A stretch of 25,984 bases of DNA, taken from Coneutiohabitans thermophilus (GTDB lineage: Bacteria; Zhuqueibacterota; Zhuqueibacteria; Zhuqueibacterales; Zhuqueibacteraceae). The stretch lies in assembly GCA_034505235.1 (NCBI GenBank), contig JAPDQY010000082.1, forward strand, positions 1 through 25,984, read 5' to 3'. Made by a program: the position numbers and the translations under genes. Shown one piece after another: positions 25,860 to 25,984 of this stretch (positions within the stretch are counted from its first letter, which is position 1; each line of letters opens with the position of its first letter). The notes beneath the pieces are model-generated. The model ran no database searches, was not told the origin of the DNA, and was given only the letters and a program-made list of their open reading frames with translations.

Positions 25860-25984
25860 GAATTTTGCATGCTGGCTTGCTGTTGCCCGGAAGAAATGCC
25901 TTGTTCACAAAACTCCGTCAGGAGTGAACTGTTTATAGACATGGGAAGCTTGCGTGCCTTTAAACTCCGTCAGGAGTGGCCTGT
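25860..25984 (-). repeat. Right-end module of the TIR element, cut by window edge
   Basis: The complement matches 7113-7237 over 125 bp without gaps and about eight mismatches by eye. It includes two ACTCC-GTCA-GGAGT hairpins (25912-25925, 25964-25977) and the CAAAATTC tip. The element probably continues past the window. The orientation is opposite to the copy at 6895-7239. Confidence 0.8.

Noticed and set aside
24713..25942. 409-residue minus-strand frame
   Set aside because: It crosses the repeat copy at the window end and is antisense to the barrel gene, which has a ribosome-binding site, signal peptide and terminal Phe.

Overview
The window is about 26 kb of GC-rich bacterial DNA. Two secreted proteins end in an Ig-like C-terminal module introduced by a YPNPW/NYPNPFNP-type motif. 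Together with BACON, CARDB and dockerin-like domains, outer-membrane barrels and lipoproteins, this points to an FCB-group bacterium, most like KSB1/Calditrichota-type candidate phyla. That placement is inferred from domain style, not from a marker gene. No phage, plasmid, transposase or CRISPR gene is visible.

Layout. 1-886 (-): start of a lysine 2,3-aminomutase-type radical SAM enzyme, cut by the window edge. 887-1735: gene-free repeat island. 1736-3817 (+): one continuous reading frame joining a cyclic-nucleotide-binding domain, a class III nucleotide cyclase and a Gfo/Idh/MocA oxidoreductase. 3818-4323: hairpin-rich gap. 4324-4641 (+): small Rho-N-domain basic protein, ending at a strong bidirectional terminator shared with a convergent selenocysteine tRNA (4683-4781, -). 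4941-6029 (-): lipoprotein alpha/beta hydrolase. 6030-7794: 1.7-kb gene-free repeat island. 7795-10957 (+): small secreted coiled-coil protein, a PycTM-like (DUF5706) membrane protein, a DUF3307 membrane protein and 4-alpha-glucanotransferase (malQ).

11128-19820 (-) is a cell-envelope cluster. Read in its direction it encodes a periplasmic CsgG-like/TPR protein, a second CsgG-like/TPR lipoprotein, an outer-membrane beta-barrel, a 1346-residue secreted protein (WD-like repeats, CARDB, BACON repeats, dockerin-like, C-terminal sorting-like module) and a lipoprotein with a cohesin-like domain. Spacing is 5, 26, 225 and 25 bp, so these may form one or two transcripts building a surface structure. 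19821-20708 is another repeat-bearing gap.

20709-21560 (+) is a DECR1-like 2,4-dienoyl-CoA reductase; 21690-23147 (-) a secreted soluble glucose/sorbosone-type dehydrogenase with a sorting-like tail; 23148-23650 a repeat island; 23651-24682 (+) a threonine 3-dehydrogenase of the epimerase type; 25091-25807 (+) an outer-membrane barrel; and the last 125 bp a repeat copy.

The most unexplained signal is noncoding. The large gene gaps carry mosaic, diverged copies of the same repeat modules: a TIR-bounded module starting CTGAATTTTGCA, short ACTCC-TGAC-GGAGT hairpins arranged as a large inverted repeat, a module ending near CACTCCACACGTT, and a 28-bp block found identically twice. They look like REPIN/MITE-type elements moved in trans. 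The best coding novelty is the cNMP-sensor/cyclase/oxidoreductase fusion.
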